From positions 140,594,297-140,658,296 of the forward strand of contig NC_084793.1 in NCBI RefSeq assembly GCF_963169125.1: a stretch of 64,000 bases of DNA, written 5' to 3'. The notes under the pieces are model-generated. The model did not search any database. It saw only the letters and a list, made by a program, of their open reading frames with translations, and was not told where the DNA came from. Shown piece by piece: positions 11,444 to 22,186 of this stretch; position 1 is the stretch's first letter; every line of letters begins with the position of its first letter. This DNA comes from Humulus lupulus. Lineage: Eukaryota; Streptophyta; Magnoliopsida; Rosales; Cannabaceae. The position numbers were made by a program, and so were the translations under genes.

Positions 11444-14400
11444 TTATATTATATGAAATAATATAACAAAAGAAAGAGGGGTTGAGGGAGTTTGGGAGAG
11501 GAAGAAATTAGTTAATAGGAGGAGTATTTTGACAAAAAAAATAATTGGTGGTATACATATATAATAATTATTAAAGTGGACATGTTGAAAAAATACACTA
11601 TATAAATGGTCAAATTTTCCTTTAAATAATGGAGTAAAAATTATACATTGATGTACCACGTACACCCCATAATCATTTTCCTTTATCTATTAATAATAGT
11701 GAAATTTCGCCATGTTTTTCTGCCTCATCTGTTTATGCAAAGGGTACATCTGGACCATTCACATAGTCTAATAGTTCATAATTAATTTCAACATTCTCTA
11801 TCTCTTCAGACATTAATATAAATATATGTCTATCGCGTTTCAGTAGTAGTGGAATCTGCCAAAAGTACTACTATAATTTACTCTTACTTTTATGTATGGG
11901 AAATTTACGTGATTCACAATTTTCATTTGTACTATAACTTTTATTCGATGGCACAATAATTTTTTCAAATATACGGTGGCATGGGAATTTTTTTAAATAT
12001 ACACTTCATATTACTTTTTTTTTACTATGTTCTTCGATCAACACCGACTGTCTTTTCTGAAGAAGATGAAGAGGCGAGCCAACGAACCGATGCACCCACA
12101 TGTATTCATTTCTCCTCCATCCCTTTGTGATGTGGTCCTTTAAAGGCAGGAGGGTTCAATGTTGTTGCAGATAAAGCCATCTTTTGTGTTGAATTCCGAG
12201 TCATCTAGCAGTCAATTTCTTGTTTTTGATGTAGATTTATTGGGTGTGAGGGGTTGGAGTAAGCTTTGCTTAGATTTAAACTATCTCAATATCATCATGA
12301 ACCATCTTCGTCTCCAGCTTCTTTAAAAAAAAGTAATTAAAGTGCAGAGAAAATAGAAGGAAAAGAAATTATGACATTGGTTTTGAAAAACGGCAGCACA
12401 CTTATTATTATTATTATTATTGAAAGTACTATTACTTTTAATATTTATTTGATTAAGAAATTACACAAAAATTGAGCCAACTACACGTAATATATACAAT
12501 ATCACATGAAATACTGCATGTCAAATATTTGGAGCAACACCTAGCTCTACCACCAATATCGCATGCATTAGTACACATCCATTTTATATAAACAGTTTAT
12601 TATTTTATTTTTAAAAACTTTTCATATTAATTATTGTATATATATGTGTGTTTTTTAAGTAGGAGCGAATGAGATGATAGTGATTGGTGTATATATATGT
12701 GTTGCTACATTTATTATTTTATGTGTTTTATGATTTAGTTTATTTATTGCAAAAATTTAGAAACAATTGTTGGTTCAAGTTTTGTTTTATTTTTTAGTTG
12801 TTGCGAGGGTTATTTTTTTAGTTTGGATATATATTTAATTTCTGAGATATATTTTATGTTGATATAACAGTTTAGGCTTATTTTTTTGTAGTGCTAGTTG
12901 TTTTTTCAGTTGATTTCGTTGTTTTGAAGTATATTTTAAGTATTTTTTTGACACATTTTAATACCTAGTAGATATAAGTTTCTTTTAAGTGTAATTTTGA
13001 TATAATTTAAGTTTATTATAAGTATGTGTTGGGTTGATTTTAATTTTTTTTTAAGTTTAATTAAAATATGTGTTTTTAATGATATTTTGCAGTTGATTTT
13101 TAGTTATTTTATGAATATGTTTAGTTCTTCGTATATTTTGGATTGATTTTTAGCTGAGAATATTTTTTGTTTAATTTTTTATTGAGTTATACTTTGGGTT
13201 TATATCTATATTTTGAAAAATAATCCTTGTGTTTAATGGTATTGTTTTTCAAGTTGTTTTTTAGTTTATTTTTTGTATATATTTAATTTTTTTTATGATA
13301 TATTTTGAGTTGACACATTTAAAATGGAGGGATAAGTTTTTTCGATTTATTTTTGTAGTTTATTTTGGGTTGATGCAATGAATTGATGTCTAATTGATTT
13401 ATAATTACTTTTTAGCACTATATTGCTATGGGGTTGATGTCTAGTTTATTTTACGTTGTTTTTCCAACATTGTTTGTTGTGGGGTTGATATCTAGTTGAA
13501 ACCCTATTTTTGTAATTATGAAATTTTTAAATGGTATTTTTGAAAACTTAGGTAAGTAAAATTAAAAAAAAAATCAGACATTGTAAAAATGTAAAAAATA
13601 TATAAAAATATTTATTTATGAAAAAACTATTTATGTATTAACTTATGATTATCAACTCTGTCATATTACCGACTAATTATTTTACAATATTAGCATTGAG
13701 TGAAGCTCCAATTTAATATTGTCCCAGAGAGTGTTGTTGTTCATCCTGATGACGACGAACAACAACACGAGCTAATGCAGCGCCTCCCAATTAGGAGGTA
13801 TTACAAAAGTTGGTACTCAATAGTATTTGTAGAGCATCTCTCAACTGAGAGTTGCACAACAACTCCACACAATTTATCAATCGGGTTATCCTGCATTTTC
13901 CAAAAAAAATAAAAATAAGAACTCAAATTTAAATATTAAAATTAAAAGTACAAAATCTATTATAAATATTATATTATTTTTTATAAGCACCTATAAAACT
14001 CGTATTTTTTATGTGCATAATTTCAACAAAAAATTATATATAATTTCTTAATAATAATAATATAATAAATTCATATATGTTCCATATATAAAAAAATTAT
14101 ATCTAGATATATGCTTTTTTATAGTTTTTTTTCTTTTTCTTTTTTGTATCTTTTGTTCAAAAAATTTAATTTTCTTTACCACTTTATATTCTAATTATCT
14201 ATCAATTTTTCTTTCTTTCTTTTTTACAATTTCAATCTTAATTAATTTATATAATTTTATGGTAAGTTATTGTGTACAACTTTGTTTTTTAAAAAAAAAA
14301 ATATACATATTTTGTAGATCAAATATTTATATTAGTTTGTTTTCTTTTTTCTTTCTCTCTCTTTTTAAAGAAACGAATGATTTCATAGGTCAAGAGACAA

Positions 14401-14486
14401 ATCCTTATATATTCAATGAGTATTACAATCACTAATTCTCATCCAGCCACATAGACACATAGACGTAGATTCATCTAGAATACTAA
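11444..14486. other. AT-rich intergenic sequence, nothing recognised
   Basis: No gene is supported. A (TTA)n run lies near 12400-12420. From about 12590 to 13560 the plus strand is markedly T-rich and A/C-poor and reuses words such as TTGATTTTTAG and GTTGATGTCTAG, suggesting an old degenerate repeat. A 70-codon frame at 13700-13912 has no recognisable similarity. Confidence 0.5.
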
Positions 14487-14843
14487 GGGCAACTTTAACC
14501 GGACTACAAAATAACAAATATAGTGCCAAAAATGCACAAAATCAAATCTAACCCAACTACATTTATCCCACCATTATGCTGTCAAGCTACAGTACCCCAC
14601 CAAATATGGTGGAGTACTGTAGCAACGACAAATTTTTTTTTTTACTGTTTTGCTTTTCATATTAGTATTTATTAATAAATATATATGTATATTATTTTAT
14701 ATACAAGATAAAATAATAACGAATATACATTTTGGTGTAATTTTTTTGGTTGTGGTTGGAATGGAAAAAAAATATGGTGCTAAGATTTCTTAGTTTTGAT
14801 GTTGGTGCAACACCATATATGATGTTATGGGTTGGAGATAGCC
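14487..14843. mobile_element. Tourist-like MITE, 357 bp
   Basis: The ends are imperfect inverted repeats: GGGCAACTTTAACC at left and, on the other strand, GGCTATCTCCAACC at right. The element is flanked by TAA on both sides (14484-14486 and 14844-14846), the 3-bp target typical of PIF/Harbinger transposons. The interior is AT-rich and noncoding. The termini are only partly matched, so the family assignment is tentative. Confidence 0.6.
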
Positions 14844-14849
14844 TAAGCC

Positions 14850-15591
14850 ATCTCAAAATCTAAGCATTGTCAATCAATTGGACCACTAGATTCCCTCATA
14901 AATAATAATAATAATAATAAGGGTCATCTTAGCTGACAAAGTGATGGAACCACCTTATCATCACCAATAGTAGGTACAAAGCACTATCAATATAATGGTT
15001 TAAAAATAGTCATAAACATGGGAGGTTATTAAAAAATGATAAAAAAAAATACAAAAACAAAAAATAAAAAATAAAAACCAGAGCAACACCGGATCCGTCC
15101 ACCTTGAGGGACAACCCCCGTGCACCAAGCCCCCATTGAACTAGATCCAAAATGGCACGGACTCCCACCACCCACACCACCGCCGACCAACCAAACAAGC
15201 CACACCATCAACTGCAGGTGAAAAAAATTCCTCTGCCTATACCCACAACCCTATCCCCCAACTAGACCCATGAGTGCCCTACTGCAACCATCCGGAGCAA
15301 GAAAGACTGCCACACGAAGAACACCTCACACACATTCGGACCCAGTTGCACCCACCCACAAACCACCAGTCTTTACCCCTCACGCCCCACGAACCCCACC
15401 TTACACAATCCCTCTCAGCTAGAACAAGCCTAGACGTAGTGCCAAACAACATGCAGTGGCCCCCTGGCCAAGAGAAAAGAAATATCCTAATTGGTGCTAG
15501 GGTTTTGACGGAGATGTCAATTTCTTTTTAAGCATGTTTTTTTTTCAATTATAATAAGATGAAAGTAAAAAAAAGTATTATATATGTAAGA
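14850..15591. other. spacer with a C-rich island
   Basis: Positions 15075-15500 are much richer in C than their surroundings (many CCACC, CCCAC and CCAAC words). They carry overlapping open frames on both strands (15274-15531 plus, 85 codons; 15010-15198 minus). Neither product resembles a family I know. The frames may only reflect the shortage of stops in C-rich DNA. It could be a captured gene fragment. Confidence 0.35.
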
Positions 15592-15858
15592 CAACTCTCC
15601 TATAGGGGCTTCACTTTAAGCCCTATCGGTGGGGCTCTCAGTGTTCTCGACTCGTGAACAGTTTTCGCCGTGATTTTTTTTTTTGACTGTGTATATTGTA
15701 GTAATTTAGAGCTTTCTGCAAATTTTCAGAAATTTCTGAATAATTTACAGTACCAAAAACTAAGTTCAAACATGTTGTTGCATGCATGACTAATTTTTTT
15801 ATGCGAGTGGAAAGCAACATGTTTGAACCTAATTTTTGGTACTGTAAACTATTTGGAA
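15592..15858. mobile_element. left part of a foldback (long palindrome) MITE
   Basis: Starting at CAACTCTCCTATAGGGGC, this arm matches the reverse complement of 27158-27307 over about 145 bp. It then contains the hairpin core: ACAGTACCAAAAACTAAG at about 15750 is repeated inverted as TTTTTGGTACTGT ending near 15847. Joined to the right part it makes a near-complete palindrome of about 414 bp. No coding sequence is present. I could not settle a target duplication in the TA-rich flanks. Confidence 0.75.
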
Positions 15859-16115
15859 CACTACAAGAAATTCCATTATTAGCGGCGGGGGACTCTGCTG
15901 CTAATAATGTCCACATCCGCCGCTAATACCCTTTAGCGGCGGGCCTCCGCCGCTAATACACCGTGCCTAAAAAGGTGTCGCTAATAATGATTATTAGCGG
16001 CGGACTGACACACCCGCCGCTAATAATCAATTATTAGCGGCGGACATTAGCAATGGAACCCGCCGCTAATAACTATCTCCGAGGCATTATTATTAGCCGC
16101 GGGGTCCGCCGCTAA
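15859..16115. repeat. left subterminal repeats (TTAGCGGCGG type)
   Basis: At least nine copies of TTAGCGGCGG or its complement occur in both orientations, often paired as short hairpins. In En/Spm such arrays are TNPA-binding sites. The word is CG-rich against an AT-rich background and contains CpG and CHG sites, so its binding could be methylation-sensitive, as reported for the maize Spm (inference). Confidence 0.88.
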
Positions 16116-16348
16116 TATTGTTTTATAATTTTTTTTAAATTAAATTTTAAATAAATTAATAAATTAATATTTATTAAATTTAATTGTTTTTAAAAATAAT
16201 TTAACAAAAATAAACATTTAATTAATTTAAACATAACTAACATTAAAATTAATATAAATAGTTTTAATATTTATCAACCTAGTAAATATCACTATAGTCA
16301 TTAAAAATAAATAAAGTATTAATTCAGTCCAAATATATAAACTAGTAA

Positions 16349-18306
16349 CTAAAGAAAGTCATTAAGATTAATATTGAAATTGTCCTCATCTTCAACATTT
16401 TGGTTTGGCTGTGAGGACGACGGCTGTGACGGTGGCGGTGGTGGTGGCCGTGGCGGTGAGGGTGACGGCCGTGGCTGTGGCGGTGAAGGAATATAAGGTG
16501 GTTGTGATGATCGTCCGAGCGTGAGGTCCCCAAACAGATCTCGAGGCTGTGGTTGTGGCTGCGACCCGACTCCAACCTCCCAATATCTAACATTAGGTGG
16601 CAGAGGCTGCATCGATCCTCCTGGAAAATCGGTAAAACTAAAATGTAGTGGAGGAGACTGGGAAGAGGGTCCAAAAGTGTATTGGTTTTGATACTGAGGA
16701 GGTTGTTGCGACGACATATGTGGTGGATACATTGGGTGAGGCTGGTTCAGCTGCTGCGGCGGATACTGTGAAGGAGGCTGGAACTGCTGATGTGAAGGAG
16801 GCTGATACTGTTGTGAAAGAGGCTGAGAAGGCGAACCACCTTCGGATTGTGGTGGCAAATGCCTCTGCAGAAAACTGTCAAACATTGGGTCATACAGTTT
16901 ACTGGGATGCACAGTTGTCGAAGTCTCAAACGTCTCACGAATTGCCTTCATCAGCAAAGCCATAACTCTCATATCTTCATTAGGCGAAGCAGCAATATTT
17001 GGTTGGGACTGACTTTGATCTGTAGAGCTAGAGGATGTCTTTTTTGCCTTCCCTTTTGCCCTATAACCCACTCCTCTTTGGTAGTCAGATCTCTCCCCGA
17101 GTACTTTACTTAGTATCTCGTATTGATCGACCGGGGACGAATCAACACCAGATACATTTAGAGATGCCTCACTCTGTTGTTGACTTTGCCTCTCATTCTG
17201 TGACCTCTCAACCTCAGCCGCCATTTTTTCCTGTATAAAGATAACATTATAAACAAAAATTAGAAACATTATAAACATTATAAACAAGAAAACAATACTA
17301 TTCATTTACATAATCTTGTTGAGCTGCCTCATTGACAAAAGATTTTGTCGATTTTCTCATATGAGCATCCCTCCAAGTATCAACAACATGCGCATCCGGG
17401 TTCTCATATACAAATGTAAACAAAATGTTTCAGAATATGTTATTTTATAAAATTAAATTATCTTCACTTACATATTGGTGACGCTTAGCTGCCAACGAAT
17501 TTGTGCCTTGTGTTGTTACATACTTCATTTGTCTTCTGTTTTCTTGATTTTTAGCGGAACGAGCCAAAAATATTTCGCTCAAGAACATTTCACAAATAAG
17601 CTGCCAAGCCTCCTTAGTGCATTGGCTAGGTGGCTTAGAGAGGACATTCTCCAAATCTTCTGGTCCAACATAATGATTTTTGAAGTGTCTATGTCTATAG
17701 TTCTTTCTCTCGCGATATCTTTCCCCCATCTCCTTGTTGAGAGTTGCCAGAACTGACTCACGTTGTGGATGACCGTCTATATTATAGTAATACTGCATTA
17801 AGAAAAAAAATATTAGATAACTTGTAAATAATGGAATTAAATAATGAAAAGTACAAGATTTGTAATTTTTTTACCCTCATATGATCAAGCACTTGATCCT
17901 TAAACTGTTGAGGTACATCAGCAAAATCCAAATAATGCCCCGGACACAAAATGGAAACTAGAGTGCCCAACATGCGAATTAAAGCTTGATCCTCCTGCCC
18001 AACCACTTTGTTGGTCACAGGATCAAGCTCTAGATCCAATGGTTTCCCAACTTTTTTCCTTCGTTCTTCAAGAACATTATTACTAGCAGGGCCACGACCT
18101 TTTCTTCTCGTCGGCGGGGCTTTAAAATTTATTAACAATAATCAGTATTAGTATTGATGTTATATTTATCTAACAATATAATTTCTAAAAATAATTTTGA
18201 TATGCAATATTTAACCTGACTCGCAAGATGTTGGTACCCTAGAAGGATCTGGCGGGTCTTGACCCCCACCATCTCTGCCGTGATAAGTAGCTATATCAGC
18301 TGACAT
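16349..18306 (-). CDS. TNPA-like protein, Transposase_24 family, 5 exons, 543 aa, open
   Basis: I reconstruct five exons on minus: 18306-18216, 18119-17875, 17792-17472, 17402-17310 and 17230-16349. Every intron begins GT and ends AG, phases agree throughout, and the total is 1632 nt. The start (MSADIATYHG) is the first ATG of exon 1. The middle matches the plant En/Spm Transposase_24 pattern: an L-x-P-G-H-Y-L-D-F block in exon 2, then EAWQLICEMFLSEIF, SAKNQENRRQ and TQGTNSLAAKRHQY in exon 3. The C-terminal part (last exon, 293 residues) is rich in Gln, Pro and Ser, with an H/P/Q-rich stretch and an acidic end (EDEDNFNINLNDFL). By family knowledge it should bind the subterminal repeats and cooperate with TNP2 in the nucleus. 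Unlike its neighbour it has no stop or frameshift. Exon edges are predicted by eye. Confidence 0.8.
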
Positions 18307-18389
18307 TATACTTCAGTTTAAAATTTATTAGTTAGTAATTAGCATTAAATAGAAGTATATCACATTGAATTCATAATAATAATAATTAC

Positions 18390-18800
18390 AAAAAAAAAAA
18401 AAAACTTCAGTATATTTAAATATATAGTTCTGCTACACAAATAGAAAAAACTAAACAGAGTAATCACTATCATTTCCATCAGTAATCGGAGATACATTTT
18501 CATCTTCACAAAGCTCAAATATCTTATATTATAATTACAAAAAAACACTTCATTATATTTAAATACATAGTTCTGTTACACAAATAGAAAAAAATAAACA
18601 GAGTAATCACTATCATTTCCATCAGTAATTGGAGATACATTTTCATCTTCACAAAGCTCAAATATCTTATATTATAATTACAAAAAAATACTTCATTATA
18701 TTTAAATACATAGTTCTGTTACACAAATAAAAAAAAACTAAACAGAGTAATCACTATCATTTCCATCAGTAATCAGAGACACATTTTCTTTTTCACAAAG
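18390..18800. repeat. three tandem copies of a ~143-bp unit at the end of the transposase gene
   Basis: The words GAGTAATCACTATCATTTCC and TTATATTATAATTACAAAAA recur with spacings of about 142 and 145 bp (anchors near 18461, 18603 and 18748). The unit includes the last codons and stop of the transposase gene (ending DGNDSDYSV) plus its 3' flank. Only the copy nearest the gene is in frame with it. Confidence 0.8.
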
Positions 18801-21800
18801 TTCAACAACCAATTCATCTTCTGCATCTGCAACATCCTCATGTTCTGACATATCAGCTTCGTCGTCACCATCTTCATCAGCTCCAACATATGCAGCAGGT
18901 TGATCAGATTGCATAATCAACTCTCCGTGGTCCACAGTCAACACAAAATTTGATGAACTTGTTTCATGTACAACATCAATAACATCATTAACCTCATCAG
19001 AATTGTCCTTAATGTCCCAAATATGTCGATGATTCACATCTTCTACAACTTTCCAATAACGACCTCTAAGTAAATCATCGAGATAGAAAACTTGCTTAGC
19101 TTGAGTGGCAAGTATGTACGGCTCATCTTTGTACCATTCGCCATTGACGTTTATATATTATTTTCAATGACTGTTTTCTTCATTCTTGGATTTGTATTAA
19201 ACCATTTGCACCGAAATAATGCCACTGAATATGCACCAGTGAAAGAAAGTATCACTACTTCTTCAAGCGTGCCGTAAAAATTAAAACATTCTGTTCCGGC
19301 AGCAGACACTCCACTATTCAGTGTGGTGCGCTTTTTGTCTCGATCGTGTGCAATAAATCGAACACCATTGACTATACAACCTTGGTAAAAGGTTGACATA
19401 TGATCTGACCCAAATGCTAAAGCTAATAGTTCATCACCATTTTCCAAAGACCCAAGCCTGTGCAAGTCATATATCTAAATACATAGAATGATATTAGATT
19501 CACAAAATATATCATTAATAAAATCACTGTTCAAAGTTCAAAGCTACCTTTTTATGAAACCACGAACAAAAATTTTTCCTATGCAAACGATCATGATCAC
19601 CATCTGGGTATTTTTGTTTAATCTCTTGTAGGTGTTCGTTGTTAATTAGAATAGTGTTACGATTCTTGATAACAAAAAACTGATAATAACCACACATGTT
19701 CTAATTTATAAGAGAATAAACTTACTCTAAATAAGGCTCAATTTCAGGAGAATTCTCAAGTATGAACCACTCAGCTATTTCACGAGTCTTATGATCGAGA
19801 GTCTTCAAAGTTCCCTTTGTGAGTGGACGACATTGAGATTGGAGAACTGTAAGATTTCGTGGGATATAAGTTGCATCTTCATTTCGATCAAGATGGTTAA
19901 ATCTTGTTTCAATGCCTTTGAAATACATTGAACAAAAGGTCAAAGCCTCGTCTGGAACATAGCCTTTGGCGATCGACCCTTCAGGGCGAACTTTATTTCC
20001 CACATAATTCTTTAATTTTTTCATGTACCTTTCAAAAGGATACATCCACCTCATAAATACCGGACCACCCAATATTGCTTATTCTGGCAAATGTAATACC
20101 AAATGAATCATTATGTCAAAAAAAGCTGGAGGAAAAATCAACTCCATCTTGCACAATATCTGAATAAGATCATTTTGTGCTTCCTCCATATCTTTAACAT
20201 TTAAAGTCCTCGAACATATTTTCCTGAAGAAATTGTACAATTCTTCAATAGTGGTCGATATAGATTTTGGAAGAAACTTGCGAACACCGAGAGAAAGTAA
20301 TTTGAACAAAAGCCATCTGGAAATCTAACTCCTTTTATAAACTGACAAAACTGTTACCTCTGCGCCGGAGTTAACACATAAGGAGTGTACGGTTTCATCA
20401 GCTTCCCATTCTCATCTTCATAAATCCACAATGATTCTCTCACACCCATCTTTTTCAGATCATGTCTGGCATTAGTGGTGTCCTTAGATTTATCACTGCC
20501 TAAGATGGTGCCAAGGAGACTATCACACACATTCTTCTCAACATGCATGACATCTATATTGTGTTTTAATTTGTTTGTACACCAATACTCAAGCTCGTAA
20601 AAAAAATACTTTTTTTCCTCCAATTACCTTCATCTACTCCTCTTTTACGTTTCACACCCCCAAACTGGACATGTTTTCCTGGAACTTGCGCTGCAAGAGC
20701 ATTAACTTGTTCTAGTATATCCTCACAAGTAAACCGTCTCAGAGGACGTCTTCTCTCAACTTCTCCATCGAACTCTTTGAATCTTCTCATTCGATGAGTA
20801 CTTGGCAAGAATCTTCTGTGACCAACGTAAGATGTCTTACCGATCACTCGGATGGAAGTTGTGTCCTCATTACACGTAGGAAAAGCTTTGTATCCCTGAC
20901 CACTCCATCCAGACAAACTACTGCGAGCTGGAAAATCGTTCACTGTCCACAAAAGGGCTGCCCGCATCTTGAACATCCTGTTGGGCGTACTATCTCTTGT
21001 ATCAACTCTGTTAACCCACAAATCCTTCAACTCATCCACCAATGGTCTCAGAAATACATCCATGTCCTTACCGGGTGATTTTGGCCTAGGAATAAGGAGG
21101 GTCAACATGAAATAATTGTCTTTCATGCACAACCAAGGTGGCAGATTATAGTTTGCCAACGCCACAAGCCACATGCTGTATGCAAGGTTCATGTTGCCAA
21201 ATGGATTAAATCCATCAGCAGCTAAGCCCAGACGAACATTTCTGGGATCCCTTGAAAAATCAGGATGCTTGGCATCAAAGTCCTTCCACGCAGAGCCGTC
21301 CACCAGGTGTCGCATCACCCCTTCATCTTTTGATTTCCCGGCGTGATTCCATATCATGTGTTTTGCTGTAATCCTTGAACTGTATAATCTTTTCAACCGA
21401 GGGGTCAACGGAAAGTAACGCATCACCTTGTGTGGCACTTTTTTTCCTTTCGTCATTTCGGAAGTAATCCATCTATTACTTCCGCATACTGGACATGTCT
21501 CTTTAGATGCATGCTCATTGTAAAATAAGCAGCAATCATACTGACACACATGAATGGACTCGTATCCCAACCCTAATTTTTTCAATCTCTTTTTCGCCTC
21601 GTAGTACGATCCGGGGATTTTGTTTTCCTTAGGAAATGAAAGCTTTAACAACTTCAGCAATTCATCAAATACGTTGTTAGGCATCTTCCCTCTAACTTTT
21701 AGATGCAATAACTTTGCTAAAAAGTTCAGGGATGAAATCCGATCACAGCCAGGATACAACTCCGCTTTAATCTCCTCAAATAACTCGTCATAATACTGAC

Positions 21801-22152
21801 TCCCACCGGGATCCCTTTCTACTTCCTCAGTTGTCGGTAAAAAGAAGTCTTCCACAACATGAATCATCTCATCGTCTTCATTCTCATCAACCACCTCATC
21901 AGCAACAATTTCTTCCACCTCACCATGAAAAATCCACTTATCATAAGCTTAATGAAAACCCTTATCAAATACGTGTGCCCAAACTACATCCAAAGATTCA
22001 AATCTATTATTATTGCATCTCACACACGGGCACCTAATTCTTCCATCAGAATCTTTATGTTCCGACGCCATCCTCAAAAAAGCTTGCAGACCATTCCAAT
22101 ATTTTTGACAACCACGATTTCTCAATGTTTTCCAAGTCTTGTCAATCGCCAT
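18738..22152 (-). pseudogene. TNP2 (TNPD-like) CACTA transposase, decayed
   Basis: The start is ATG at 22152, opening a transposase-associated domain (RCPCVRCNNNR, then DVVWAHVFDKGFH). The TNP2 core follows with YDCCLFYNEH, CPVCGSNRWI, DGFNPFGNMN and LIPRPKSPGKDMDVFLRPL, then DUF4218-like (GGPVFMRWMYPFERYMKKLK) and DUF4216-like (FIAHDRDKKR, FYGTLEEVVILSF) domains and an acidic tail. Breaks are: TAA at codon 68 (21951-21949); a frameshift near 20600 in a T8 run (on minus) that needs one more T; TAA at 20356-20354; a short deletion with frame change near 20310 removing the segment normally before LLSLGVRKFLP; TAA at 20081-20079; and a frameshift near 19155. A likely intron starts at 19726 (GTAAGT). 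In active elements this protein catalyses excision. This copy cannot encode it. Confidence 0.88.
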
Positions 22153-22186
22153 CTAAAGTGTTATAAGAGTGTGAGTTTTAGTAATG

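Noticed and set aside
13700..13912. 70-codon plus frame as a small host gene
   Set aside because: No similarity, no promoter or splice context, and the frame is within chance length for this DNA.
20595..20610. Frameshift in the TNP2 gene as a programmed shift
   Set aside because: It lies in a T8 run and is accompanied by three stops and a deletion. Decay or a homopolymer error is the simpler reading.
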